Under the pieces are notes generated by a model. The model was not told where the DNA came from and did no database searches. It saw only the letters and a list, made by a program, of their open reading frames with translations. A program made the translations under genes and the position numbers. From the NCBI GenBank assembly GCA_964655195.1, contig CAZZLK010000019.1:1-14310 (forward strand): a stretch of 14,310 bases of DNA, read 5' to 3'. This DNA is from DUMJ01 sp964655195 (lineage in GTDB: Bacteria; DUMJ01). Below are positions 7,010 through 13,265 of this stretch, in pieces; the stretch's first letter is position 1, and each line of letters starts with the position of its first letter.

Positions 7010-8074
7010 CTATCTCACCCCCTGAAGGATATTTAGAGTTTCTTCAGTCAACATCTCATATACAGAGAGATAAGCTAATAGATATGAGATTATAGACTCT
7101 GCACCTGCATTTAGATTCAGCCCATATCTATTAATTCCATCCCTGCAAGCCTTAGTATTTGAATCGTATACATCTTCTCCAATTATGTTCTTTCCAAAGA
7201 ACCAGTCGAAGGCATTCATAGCCAACTTTATATATTTATCATTTTTAGTTATATGAAATGCAACCTTACATGCCTCTATAAAGGATGAAACCTCTAGTGG
7301 TTGTTGGTCAAACATCGGTCTTCCTTCTCCATTTATGTTCAACTCCCACTTTTCATTACCAGGAGGAACAAAGATTCCATTTTTAAATGAATAATCAGCT
7401 AAAAAGTCAAGAATCTCCAGACCTACTTCTAGGTATCTTGTATCTTTCAGGATTAGATATGCAGAGAGAAATCCTGTTGGTATAATGCCATTATCATAAG
7501 CTAAATATGGCTCTATCCACTTCCAGTCATCTCTGGCGCTCTTTCTATATAGCTCTAACATCCTCTCTGCCAGATAAGATACTGTCTCTACTGTATCTCT
7601 ATAAAAGGTACTACCTGTAAGGAGAAAGGATACTGCTCTTGGAGACTTTATCTCCTTCATATGTATCTTCATTCTATCTAAGATCTCTTTTGCACATAAT
7701 GAAATATCTATGGGGGCTACGTTATAGGTATATGCACAAGCCAAGAATGCTCTGCCAAAGCTATCCTCAGACCCTATATCATCTAGGAATATTCTCTCAT
7801 AGGATACAAAGTTATGTAACCACCCATCATCTTTGAGGACGTACCATATAAATCCTAAGTATATCCTAGCCAATTCTAGGAGTTCTTCTTCTCTAATTAT
7901 ATTCCAGTACTTTGTGGTGACTAATAAAGCCCTGGCATTATCATCAGTGGTATAACCAGTCCTTTTATCTGGGATACCATATTTAGAATGTTGTATTATT
8001 CCAAAACAATCGGTAAGTCTTTTAAGATGCGTAAGAGATAATTCTGGGTAACCTTTTATATAGATACGGTTCAC
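7010..8074 (-). CDS. TTDDNARA-motif protein, probable alpha/alpha-barrel carbohydrate-active protein
   Basis: This 354-residue protein carries GYTTDDNARALLV at residues 40-52. From memory, this motif marks a conserved family found beside, or fused behind, GT4 glycosyltransferases and often annotated as glycosyltransferase or glycosidase. The rest is a run of predicted helices with aromatic and acidic clusters (GSEDSFGRAFLACAY, NGIIPTGFLSAYL, MFDQQPLEVSSF), which suggests an (alpha/alpha) toroid like six-hairpin glycosidases (inference). No signal peptide is visible, so it is probably cytoplasmic. The GTG start at 8074 is supported by a perfect AGGAGGTGA at 8081-8089. It lies 53 bases inside the upstream glycosyltransferase gene, in another frame. 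No alternative start exists before the conserved region. The precise reaction is unknown. Confidence 0.8.
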   Translation of the reverse strand: MNRIYIKGYPELSLTHLKRLTDCFGIIQHSKYGIPDKRTGYTTDDNARALLVTTKYWNIIREEELLELARIYLGFIWYVLKDDGWLHNFVSYERIFLDDIGSEDSFGRAFLACAYTYNVAPIDISLCAKEILDRMKIHMKEIKSPRAVSFLLTGSTFYRDTVETVSYLAERMLELYRKSARDDWKWIEPYLAYDNGIIPTGFLSAYLILKDTRYLEVGLEILDFLADYSFKNGIFVPPGNEKWELNINGEGRPMFDQQPLEVSSFIEACKVAFHITKNDKYIKLAMNAFDWFFGKNIIGEDVYDSNTKACRDGINRYGLNLNAGAESIISYLLAYLSVYEMLTEETLNILQGVR

Positions 8075-9206
8075 TATTTATCACCTCCTGAAAGAGCCTG
8101 ATATACTTGAGGGCAACATTATTCCAGCTCATCTCTTCTTTAAGCCCCAATATATTCCCTTTAACTTTCTCAAGCTTATCAGGATTTCTCAGAAGGTGAA
8201 GTATAATCTCTGCTATTGAGTCTGGATCCTTAAAATTGCAGAGGAATCCTCTCCCGTTAGAAAGCATATCTCTTGCGTATATATAGGGTGTAGATACCAC
8301 TACCTTCCCTAAACCTATGGCATATGAGAGGGTTCCACTGGTAATCTGCTGAGGATTTAGATATGGAGTTATGTATATATCTGTCATCTCAAGATAATTT
8401 ATTATCTCTTCCTGAGAGAGATATCTGTTTACAAAAGTAACATATCTTTCAAGTCCAGATTCTGCTACTATCCTCAATAGCTTTTCCCTATATCTCTCCC
8501 CTTCATTTTTTACTATTTTCGGATGAGTTCTTCCTATCACCAGATATCTTATCTGAAATTCTTTCAATATCTTTGGTAAAGCCCATAATACATATTCTAT
8601 CCCTTTTCCTTCGCTGAGTAATCCAAAAGTAGATAAGACAAAAGTACCTTCCGGTATTTCTAACATCTTCCTCATCTCTTCTCTAGAAGTAGTTGGTAAA
8701 AGATTAGGAACTCCATGGTGTATAAACCTGACTTTCTTTTTGTCTATCCCGTACACATCTTCCAATAACTTAGCTCCGCTAGGCGTCATAACCACCAGAT
8801 ATTCCGACAAATCTCCTATCCTTTGAAGGATATTCTTCTGTCTTTCTGTTGGTTCTGTGAGTATCGTATGCAAAGTAGTAATTACAGGCACTTTAAGTCT
8901 CTCTAACATAGGAATAATATCCTCTCCATCTTTTCCTGAAAATAAGCCATACTCATGTTGTAGGGAAACACAATCTATACCTAGAGAATTAATGGTATCT
9001 GCTATCTCGATATAACTTTCTCTTCCTGGATGGATAAGGAAGGCCCTGTTGTATTCAGTATCTAACTCTATATAGGTATCAGAAGGAGCAAAGATAAACA
9101 TCTCTATATCCCTATTACTGTCTGAAACTGCCTTTACCAAATCTCTTGTGAAATTGGCTATCCCACATTCTTGAGGTGGATAAGTGCTTATAAAAGCTAT
9201 CTTCAC
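8022..9206 (-). CDS. GT4-family glycosyltransferase
   Basis: This 394-residue protein has a GT-B layout. The N-terminal Rossmann half begins MKIAFISTYPPQECGIANFT and includes SLQHEYGLF. The C-terminal half starts near residue 185 with FGLLSEGKGIEY (194-205), YLVIGRTHPK, and the donor-binding region TPYLNPQQITSGTLSYA (280-296). GT4 enzymes transfer sugars from nucleotide donors with retention; GDP-mannose is the likely donor because manC is in the same operon (inference). In the donor loop, relatives as I recall them read NPEQ where this one reads NPQQ, so the first Glu of the EX7E motif may be Gln. The GTG start at 9206 has GGGGGTGA at 9212-9219, five bases upstream; a GTG at 9215 overlaps that site and is rejected. 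It is the first gene of the - strand operon. Its 3' end overlaps the next gene by 53 bases. Confidence 0.88.
   Translation of the reverse strand: MKIAFISTYPPQECGIANFTRDLVKAVSDSNRDIEMFIFAPSDTYIELDTEYNRAFLIHPGRESYIEIADTINSLGIDCVSLQHEYGLFSGKDGEDIIPMLERLKVPVITTLHTILTEPTERQKNILQRIGDLSEYLVVMTPSGAKLLEDVYGIDKKKVRFIHHGVPNLLPTTSREEMRKMLEIPEGTFVLSTFGLLSEGKGIEYVLWALPKILKEFQIRYLVIGRTHPKIVKNEGERYREKLLRIVAESGLERYVTFVNRYLSQEEIINYLEMTDIYITPYLNPQQITSGTLSYAIGLGKVVVSTPYIYARDMLSNGRGFLCNFKDPDSIAEIILHLLRNPDKLEKVKGNILGLKEEMSWNNVALKYIRLFQEVINSEPYLYKRLPRIISYAS
8081..8089 (-). promoter_or_regulatory. Perfect ribosome binding site for the TTDDNARA gene
   Basis: AGGAGGTGA on the - strand is followed by six bases and then the GTG at 8074. 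It lies within the coding region of the glycosyltransferase, which shows that the long overlap is genuine. Confidence 0.88.
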
Positions 9207-9211
9207 ACATA

Positions 9212-9219
9212 TCACCCCC
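9212..9219 (-). promoter_or_regulatory. Ribosome binding site of the glycosyltransferase gene
   Basis: GGGGGTGA on the - strand is five bases from the GTG at 9206. It decides this start over the GTG at 9213-9215, which is part of the site itself. Confidence 0.75.
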
Positions 9220-9313
9220 TATAAGAATGTGTCTATTCTATAATATGAAGTTCACCTGTAAGATATATAAACTGAGGTATAAATGAAGATAAACCAGAAA
9301 TTTCTTCACTAAT

Positions 9314-9322
9314 ATTATATCA
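9314..9322 (-). promoter_or_regulatory. Candidate extended -10 promoter of the - strand glycan operon
   Basis: The - strand reads TGATATAAT, a perfect -10 hexamer with the TGn extension. No good -35 lies 16-18 bases upstream, which is tolerable for an extended -10 promoter. Transcription would start near 9307 and give a leader of about 100 bases before the GTG at 9206. Confidence 0.5.
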
Positions 9323-9385
9323 TAAGGAGCAAGAAGCTTGCGACTCTTCAACTTTTTGCGTGGTATATAAGCTTTAAAGATACTA

Positions 9386-9410
9386 GTAGAACAAGCGTCT
9401 CACTAGTCCT
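9386..9410 (+). repeat. Left copy of 25-base imperfect repeat flanking the vapBC pair
   Basis: This copy matches 10136-10160 at 21 of 25 positions, including the uninterrupted block GTCTCACT and the block GTCCT. The spacing between copies is exactly 750 bases. Here the inverted-repeat arms are decayed (GTAGAACAA against TAGTCCTTT), whereas the right copy is a perfect hairpin. Confidence 0.6.
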
Positions 9411-9416
9411 TTGTGA

Positions 9417-9446
9417 TTGAATAGACCTATAGGGGCAGATTATGAT
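9417..9446 (+). promoter_or_regulatory. Candidate vapBC promoter with internal palindrome
   Basis: TTGAAT at 9417-9422 and TATGAT at 9441-9446 are separated by 18 bases. Between them lies the perfect palindrome CCTATAGG (9426-9433), a plausible operator for autoregulation. The predicted leader to the ATG at 9517 is about 65 bases. Confidence 0.45.
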
Positions 9447-9516
9447 AGAATAGTACTTAAGGATAAGTGAAGAGTGATAAAGAAAATTTAGATTAATGAA
9501 AGAGGTGGCGCTAAAA

Positions 9517-9723
9517 ATGGAGGAACTTAAAGATTTAATAGAAACACTACCTCCTGATCTTAAGAAAGAGGTAGAGGATTTTGTGAAGTTTTTACTGGAG
9601 AAGAGAGCAAAGAGGCGAGGGAATAGACTTTCTCAGGATTGGGCTGGCGCCTTAAAAGAATTTCGAAATCAATTCACATCTTTGGAACTTCAGAAAAAAG
9701 CTACAGAATGGCGAGAAGAATAA
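9517..9723 (+). CDS. vapB: DUF2281/VapB-like antitoxin
   Basis: This 68-residue protein starts MEELKDLIETLPPDLKKEVEDF, of which the part LPPDLKKEVEDFVKFLLEKR is the typical DUF2281 helix. The C-terminal tail (DWAGALKEFR, then SLELQKKATEWR) is of the kind found in antitoxins paired with PIN toxins, where it would wrap the toxin active site. I chose the ATG at 9517 because AGAGGTGG at 9501-9508 lies eight bases upstream. An ATG at 9496 would add seven residues and lacks a clear site. The stop is one base before the toxin start, the usual arrangement of a two-gene toxin-antitoxin operon. No obvious DNA-binding fold is visible, so whether it represses its own promoter is open. Confidence 0.8.
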   Translation: MEELKDLIETLPPDLKKEVEDFVKFLLEKRAKRRGNRLSQDWAGALKEFRNQFTSLELQKKATEWREE

Positions 9724-9724
9724 G

Positions 9725-10123
9725 GTGTATCTAGTAGATACCAATATATGGCTTGAGAGACTTTTATTTCAAGAAAGATCAGAAGAAGTTGGAAATTTCC
9801 TTAGTTATACATCTTCAGAACATATTTATATTACTGATTTTACATTCCACTCTATATGTATTATTATGATTAAGCTTAATCAGAGAGAAGGATTGTTACG
9901 CTTTATCCAAGATCTTTTCGTAAATGGGGCAGTTTCTCTTATCCATCTTGAGCCAGAAGATACTAAACGCATCATTGAAGTGATGGGTAAATTTAATTTA
10001 GATTTTGATGATGCCTATCAGTATGTAGCTGCAGAAAAGTATGGTCTAACTCTTGTAAGTTTTGACAAAGACTTTGACAGGACGGATAGGGGAAGAAAAA
10101 CCCCTCAGGAATTATTAATTTAG
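9725..10123 (+). CDS. vapC: PIN-domain ribonuclease toxin (VapC-like)
   Basis: This 132-residue protein is a typical single PIN domain. The N-terminal strand MYLVDTNIWLERLL gives catalytic D5. LDFDDAYQYVAAEKY gives D95 and D96, and LVSFDKDFDRTDRG gives D114 and D116. PIN toxins cleave RNA, often tRNA or rRNA, with Mg2+ and are neutralised by the upstream antitoxin. Oddity: at the position of the second conserved acid (usually Glu), the segment TDFTFHSI offers H42, with D38 nearby. From memory this is typical of a PIN subgroup common in cyanobacteria, which hints at horizontal spread. The GTG start at 9725 follows the vapB stop by one base with only a weak purine-rich site, suggesting translational coupling. 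Confidence 0.85.
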   Translation: MYLVDTNIWLERLLFQERSEEVGNFLSYTSSEHIYITDFTFHSICIIMIKLNQREGLLRFIQDLFVNGAVSLIHLEPEDTKRIIEVMGKFNLDFDDAYQYVAAEKYGLTLVSFDKDFDRTDRGRKTPQELLI

Positions 10124-10135
10124 GATTATTATTTG

Positions 10136-10160
10136 GTAGGACAATTGTCTCACTTGTCCT
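10136..10160 (+). repeat. Right copy of 25-base imperfect repeat flanking the vapBC pair
   Basis: Partner of 9386-9410, with 21 of 25 bases identical; mismatches fall at the third base of the AGRACAA block, two bases before GTCTCAC, and one before GTCCT. Together the copies bracket the whole toxin-antitoxin pair and its promoter. Confidence 0.6.
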
Positions 10161-10162
10161 AC
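10136..10162 (+). terminator. Hairpin downstream of vapC (right repeat copy), possible weak terminator
   Basis: GTAGGACAA at 10136-10144 pairs perfectly with TTGTCCTAC at 10154-10162 around a nine-base loop. It sits 13 bases after the vapC stop. Only TTTACTT follows, so it would be a weak intrinsic terminator. Bases 10136-10160 also form the right copy of the repeat that flanks the toxin-antitoxin pair. Confidence 0.55.
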
Positions 10163-10167
10163 TTTAC

Positions 10168-10196
10168 TTGCAAATCTACTCACCTATTGATATAAT
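10168..10196 (+). promoter_or_regulatory. Promoter of tRNA-Val
   Basis: TTGCAA at 10168-10173 and a perfect TATAAT at 10191-10196 are 17 bases apart, and the -10 also has a TGn extension. Transcription would start near 10203, about 12 bases before the mature tRNA 5' end. Confidence 0.75.
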
Positions 10197-10214
10197 ATTT
10201 ATCAGTCAGAGGAT

Positions 10215-10290
10215 GGGCGAATAGCTCAGTGGTTAGAGCACCTGCTTCACACGCAGGGGGTCACAGGTTCAAGTCCTGTTTCGCCCACCA
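10215..10290 (+). tRNA. tRNA-Val (anticodon CAC)
   Basis: This is a complete 76-base cloverleaf. The acceptor stem is GGGCGAA with TTCGCCC. The D arm begins GCTC. The anticodon stem is CCTGC/GCAGG around loop TTCACAC with anticodon CAC at 10248-10250, reading the valine codon GTG. The T arm is ACAGG-TTCAAGT-CCTGT. The discriminator is A, and CCA is encoded at 10288-10290. It lies between the toxin-antitoxin pair and the glycerol operon. No second copy of its 3' end is seen nearby, so there is no sign of an integrated element using it as attachment site. Confidence 0.97.
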
Positions 10291-10305
10291 CTAGAAAAAA
10301 TATGG

Positions 10306-10333
10306 AAGCTACGCGTATTAAGCGTAGCTTTTT
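10306..10333 (+). terminator. Intrinsic terminator between tRNA-Val and glpK
   Basis: AAGCTACGC at 10306-10314 pairs perfectly with GCGTAGCTT at 10322-10330 around a seven-base loop, and a run of five T follows (10329-10333). It begins 16 bases after the tRNA 3' end and finishes 24 bases before the glpK start. It may simply end the tRNA transcript. It could also be a regulated leader terminator for the glycerol operon, since little promoter space is left downstream. Confidence 0.85.
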
Positions 10334-10356
10334 ATTATAATTACAGGAGAAGGCTT

Positions 10357-11841
10357 ATGGGATATATATTGGTCATTGATCAGGGGACTACAAATAGTAG
10401 AGCGATAATCTTCGATGAGTTGGGTAATCAAAAGGGGGATGGTAAAAAAGAGTTGCCCCAGATCTTTCCGAAACCTGGGTGGGTTGAGCAGAATCCGGAA
10501 GATATCTGGCTAACTGTTCAAGAAGCAGTCTCTATAGCAATAGATAAATCAGGTATAGATGTGAAAGACATCTCTGCTATAGGTATAACTAACCAGCGAG
10601 AAACTACAATACTCTGGGATAAAGCTACCGGTAAACCTCTATATAACGCTATAGTATGGCAGTGCAGGAGAAGTGCAGATATATGTGAAGACCTAAAAAA
10701 CAGTGGCTATGAACCCATTATAAGGGAGAAGACAGGACTTCTCTGTGACGCTTATTTTTCCAGTACAAAGGTTATCTGGTTATTGAAAAATGTCCCGGAG
10801 ATAAAGTCAATGGCAGAAGAGGGTAGGGTATGTTTTGGTACTGTAGATAGCTGGCTTCTCTGGAATCTTACTAAAGGCAAAGTTCATGCTACAGATGCTA
10901 CCAATGCCTCCAGAACAATGTTATTCAATATAAAAAATGGTAAATGGGATGATGAACTTTTAGAGGCATTTAATATCCCCAGATCAATCCTTCCTGATGT
11001 GGTAGATTCCTCCGGAATAGTTGGATATACGGTAGACTTTCCCAGAGGTGGCATCCCTGTAGCTGGTATAATAGGAGACCAGCAGGGAGCTCTAGTTGGG
11101 CAGTGCTGTTTTTCTCCCGGTACACTGAAGGTCACCTATGGCACCGGATGTTTTCTCTTGGAACCAATAGAGAATCTAATCCTCACCCAAAATGGGATGC
11201 TTACCACTGTCGCCTGGAGCATAAATGGGGAGTTGAAATATGCTATAGAGGGGAGTGTATTTACAGGGGGCTCTGTAGTTCAGTGGCTTAGAGATAATCT
11301 CGGAATTATACCTGATTCGGCAAGTTCAGAGGTTTTTGCAAGGGCGGTTGATGATACTGGAGATGTATATTTTGTTCCGGCTCTTACTGGTCTAGGTGCT
11401 CCATACTGGGATATGTATGCTAGAGGGATGATAATCGGTATAAGCAGGGCAACTAGAAGAGAACATATTGTTAGAGCTGCTCTGGAAGGAATTGCATATC
11501 AAATCAGAGACCTGATAGTTACTATGGAAGAGACAACAGGGATAAGTATAAAAGAGCTAAGGGTTGACGGTGGGGCTACCAGTAACAATTTTCTACTCCA
11601 GTTTCAGAGTGATCTTCTTGGTATACCTGTTATAAGGCCTAAGATAATAGAGACAACATCTTTAGGTGCATTCATATTGGCTTCTATTGGGGTTGGTATC
11701 TTCAAAAACTTAGAAGAGGCAAGTAAGATATGGAAGACAGAACGTATATTTGAGCCTGAAAGAGATAAGAAAGAGATGGATCTTCTCTATAATAGATGGA
11801 AGGAGGCAGTAAGACGCAGTCTGGGATGGACAAAGAGTTAG
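10357..11841 (+). CDS. glpK: Glycerol kinase
   Basis: This 494-residue FGGY-family kinase is of standard length. It phosphorylates glycerol to sn-glycerol-3-phosphate in the cytoplasm with ATP. Visible features are the phosphate-binding DQGTTNSRAI at 8-17, glycerol-contact residues R81-E82 in ITNQRETT, Y133 in DAYFSSTK, and D241-Q242 in GDQQGAL, plus YGTGCF at 261-266 and the C-terminal VDGGATSNNF and ETTSLGAF. These match the known active-site pattern of GlpK. The region just before GDQQ reads YTVDFPRGGIPVAG and lacks the His that HPr phosphorylates in many Firmicutes enzymes, so PTS control by that route is unlikely. The start has AGGAGAAGG at 10345-10353. The 3' end overlaps the dehydrogenase gene by 16 bases. 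Confidence 0.97.
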   Translation: MGYILVIDQGTTNSRAIIFDELGNQKGDGKKELPQIFPKPGWVEQNPEDIWLTVQEAVSIAIDKSGIDVKDISAIGITNQRETTILWDKATGKPLYNAIVWQCRRSADICEDLKNSGYEPIIREKTGLLCDAYFSSTKVIWLLKNVPEIKSMAEEGRVCFGTVDSWLLWNLTKGKVHATDATNASRTMLFNIKNGKWDDELLEAFNIPRSILPDVVDSSGIVGYTVDFPRGGIPVAGIIGDQQGALVGQCCFSPGTLKVTYGTGCFLLEPIENLILTQNGMLTTVAWSINGELKYAIEGSVFTGGSVVQWLRDNLGIIPDSASSEVFARAVDDTGDVYFVPALTGLGAPYWDMYARGMIIGISRATRREHIVRAALEGIAYQIRDLIVTMEETTGISIKELRVDGGATSNNFLLQFQSDLLGIPVIRPKIIETTSLGAFILASIGVGIFKNLEEASKIWKTERIFEPERDKKEMDLLYNRWKEAVRRSLGWTKS

Positions 11842-13265
11842 ATATTATCATTATTGGTGGTGGAATAATAGGAACCGCAATAGCTAGAGAGCTGGCAAGG
11901 TATAAGTTAGAAGTAGCTCTTGTAGAAAAAGAGGCAGATGTAGGGTGGGGTACAACAAAGGCTAACAGTGCAATCGTTCATACTGGATATGATCCAAAAC
12001 CCGGGACTTTGATGGCAAAACTTAATGTAGAAGGTGCTCGTTTGTATCCTTCTATCTGTGAAGAATTAGATGTTCCTTATAAAAGGATAGGGTCTCTGGT
12101 ATTAACCCCCAGTGTGGATGGCTTTAAAACTCTAGAACAGCTGAAAGAACGAGGAAAGATAAACGGAGTTATAGATCTGGAAATAATCACCCAAGATAGA
12201 CTCTTAGAATTAGAGCCTAATATCTCTAAGGATATAAAGGGTGCCCTTTTTATAAGAGATACTGCCATTACTTCTCCTGTCGAACTTGCTATAGCATTTA
12301 GAGAAAATGCTGAGCAGAATGGTGTAAGATTTATCCTTGATACAACAGTAATAGGATTCGAGATAGAAGATAGAAGGATAAGACTTATTAAGACTGATAG
12401 AGGTTATTTAAGAGCCAAATGGGTGATAAATTCTGCAGGTATATATTCTGATGAGATAGCTAGACTCGCTGGAGATGATTCATTTACCATAACTCCGGTA
12501 AAGGGTGAATATGCTCTATTCGATAAGGAAGTCGGAGATATAGTAAATCACATAATATTTCCATTGCCCACAGAGACGAGTAAGGGTATTCTTGTCTTAC
12601 CCACAGTAGACGGGAATCTTCTCGTTGGTCCAAACGAACATATAACTTCAAAAGAAGATACAAATGTTACAGAAGAAGGCTTAAAGGAGATTCTATCCTT
12701 TGCAAAGAAAGAAGTTCCCTCATTACCACTCAATATGATTATTACGGTATTTGCAGGTCTAAGAGCTAAGGAGTTAAGAAGAAACGACTTTGTTATTGAA
12801 TCCTCTCCTGTTGTAGAAAACCTGATAAACGTAGGTGGCATCCAATCTCCCGGATTAAGTTCTGCTCCAAGTATAGCTATATATGTAACCGAGATATTGA
12901 AGGATAAGGGGGTCAAACTTTTTCCAAATCCCAATTTTATCCCAGAACGAAAAGCTATTCGAAGATTTGCCAATCTCTCCTGGGAAGAAAGAAGCAGATT
13001 GATAGCAGAAGATCCAAACTATGGAGAGATCATATGCAGGTGCGAGTATGTGACCGTTGGTGAAGTGATGGAAGCGGTAAGACGTGGAGCCAATACCTTA
13101 GATGGTATAAAGTTCAGGACAAGGGCTGGCTCTGGTAGATGCCAGGGAGGTTTCTGTGGTCCAAGGCTTATTCCACTCCTATCTCAACTCTTAGAGGTTT
13201 CGCCAGAGGAGATCACTAAAAAGGGTAAAGAATCCAAATTGGTTATAGGAGAGACGAAACGATGA
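11826..13265 (+). CDS. glpA: GlpA-like FAD-dependent glycerol-3-phosphate dehydrogenase with [2Fe-2S] domain
   Basis: This 479-residue protein starts MDKELDIIIIGGGIIG, an FAD-binding Rossmann motif (GGGIIG at 11-16), followed by a DAO-type oxidoreductase domain to about residue 370. The C-terminal BFD-like domain has C404, C406, C439 and C444 (CRC and CQGGFC), expected to bind a [2Fe-2S] cluster. It probably oxidises glycerol-3-phosphate to dihydroxyacetone phosphate and passes electrons to the next gene product. I chose the ATG at 11826, which opens the conserved fold. An ATG at 11796 would add ten residues without a site; an AGGAGG at 11801-11806 is 19 bases away, too far to be ideal, so coupling with glpK translation is likely. 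It overlaps glpK by 16 bases and the next gene by ATGA. Another FAD-dependent amine or hydroxyacid oxidase is possible but less likely in this context. Confidence 0.9.
   Translation: MDKELDIIIIGGGIIGTAIARELARYKLEVALVEKEADVGWGTTKANSAIVHTGYDPKPGTLMAKLNVEGARLYPSICEELDVPYKRIGSLVLTPSVDGFKTLEQLKERGKINGVIDLEIITQDRLLELEPNISKDIKGALFIRDTAITSPVELAIAFRENAEQNGVRFILDTTVIGFEIEDRRIRLIKTDRGYLRAKWVINSAGIYSDEIARLAGDDSFTITPVKGEYALFDKEVGDIVNHIIFPLPTETSKGILVLPTVDGNLLVGPNEHITSKEDTNVTEEGLKEILSFAKKEVPSLPLNMIITVFAGLRAKELRRNDFVIESSPVVENLINVGGIQSPGLSSAPSIAIYVTEILKDKGVKLFPNPNFIPERKAIRRFANLSWEERSRLIAEDPNYGEIICRCEYVTVGEVMEAVRRGANTLDGIKFRTRAGSGRCQGGFCGPRLIPLLSQLLEVSPEEITKKGKESKLVIGETKR

Larger units (their letters stand above)
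9207..9516. other. Divergent non-coding region between glycan operon and toxin-antitoxin pair
   Basis: These roughly 310 bases separate two divergent units and hold no convincing gene. They contain the - strand extended -10 promoter (9314-9322) and a small hairpin, GCAAG-AAG-CTTGC, at 9329-9341. They also contain two ACTAGT palindromes at 9382-9387 and 9402-9407, the left copy of the 25-base repeat, and a candidate + strand promoter for vapB at 9417-9446. Confidence 0.7.

Noticed and set aside
9382..9407. Two ACTAGT palindromes as a transposon target duplication
   Set aside because: They are only 14 bases apart with no gene between them, and six-base palindromes are common by chance in this DNA.
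10272..10290. tRNA-Val 3' end as an integration site
   Set aside because: No second copy of the tRNA 3' sequence and no integrase gene were seen in the window.
10336..10341. TATAAT hexamer as the glpK promoter
   Set aside because: No -35-like sequence lies 15-19 bases upstream, and the start would fall within the ribosome binding site. The hexamer is probably a by-product of the AT-rich terminator tail.
11796..11825. Upstream ATG start for the GlpA-like gene
   Set aside because: It adds ten residues ahead of the FAD-binding fold and has no ribosome binding site in front.
12548..12973. Open frame on the - strand inside the GlpA-like gene
   Set aside because: It is a shadow of the conserved dehydrogenase; the translation shows no known motif. 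The shorter open frames at 7639-7836, 10884-11135, 11103-11291, 12077-12268, 13396-13677 and 14033-14281 are rejected for the same reason.
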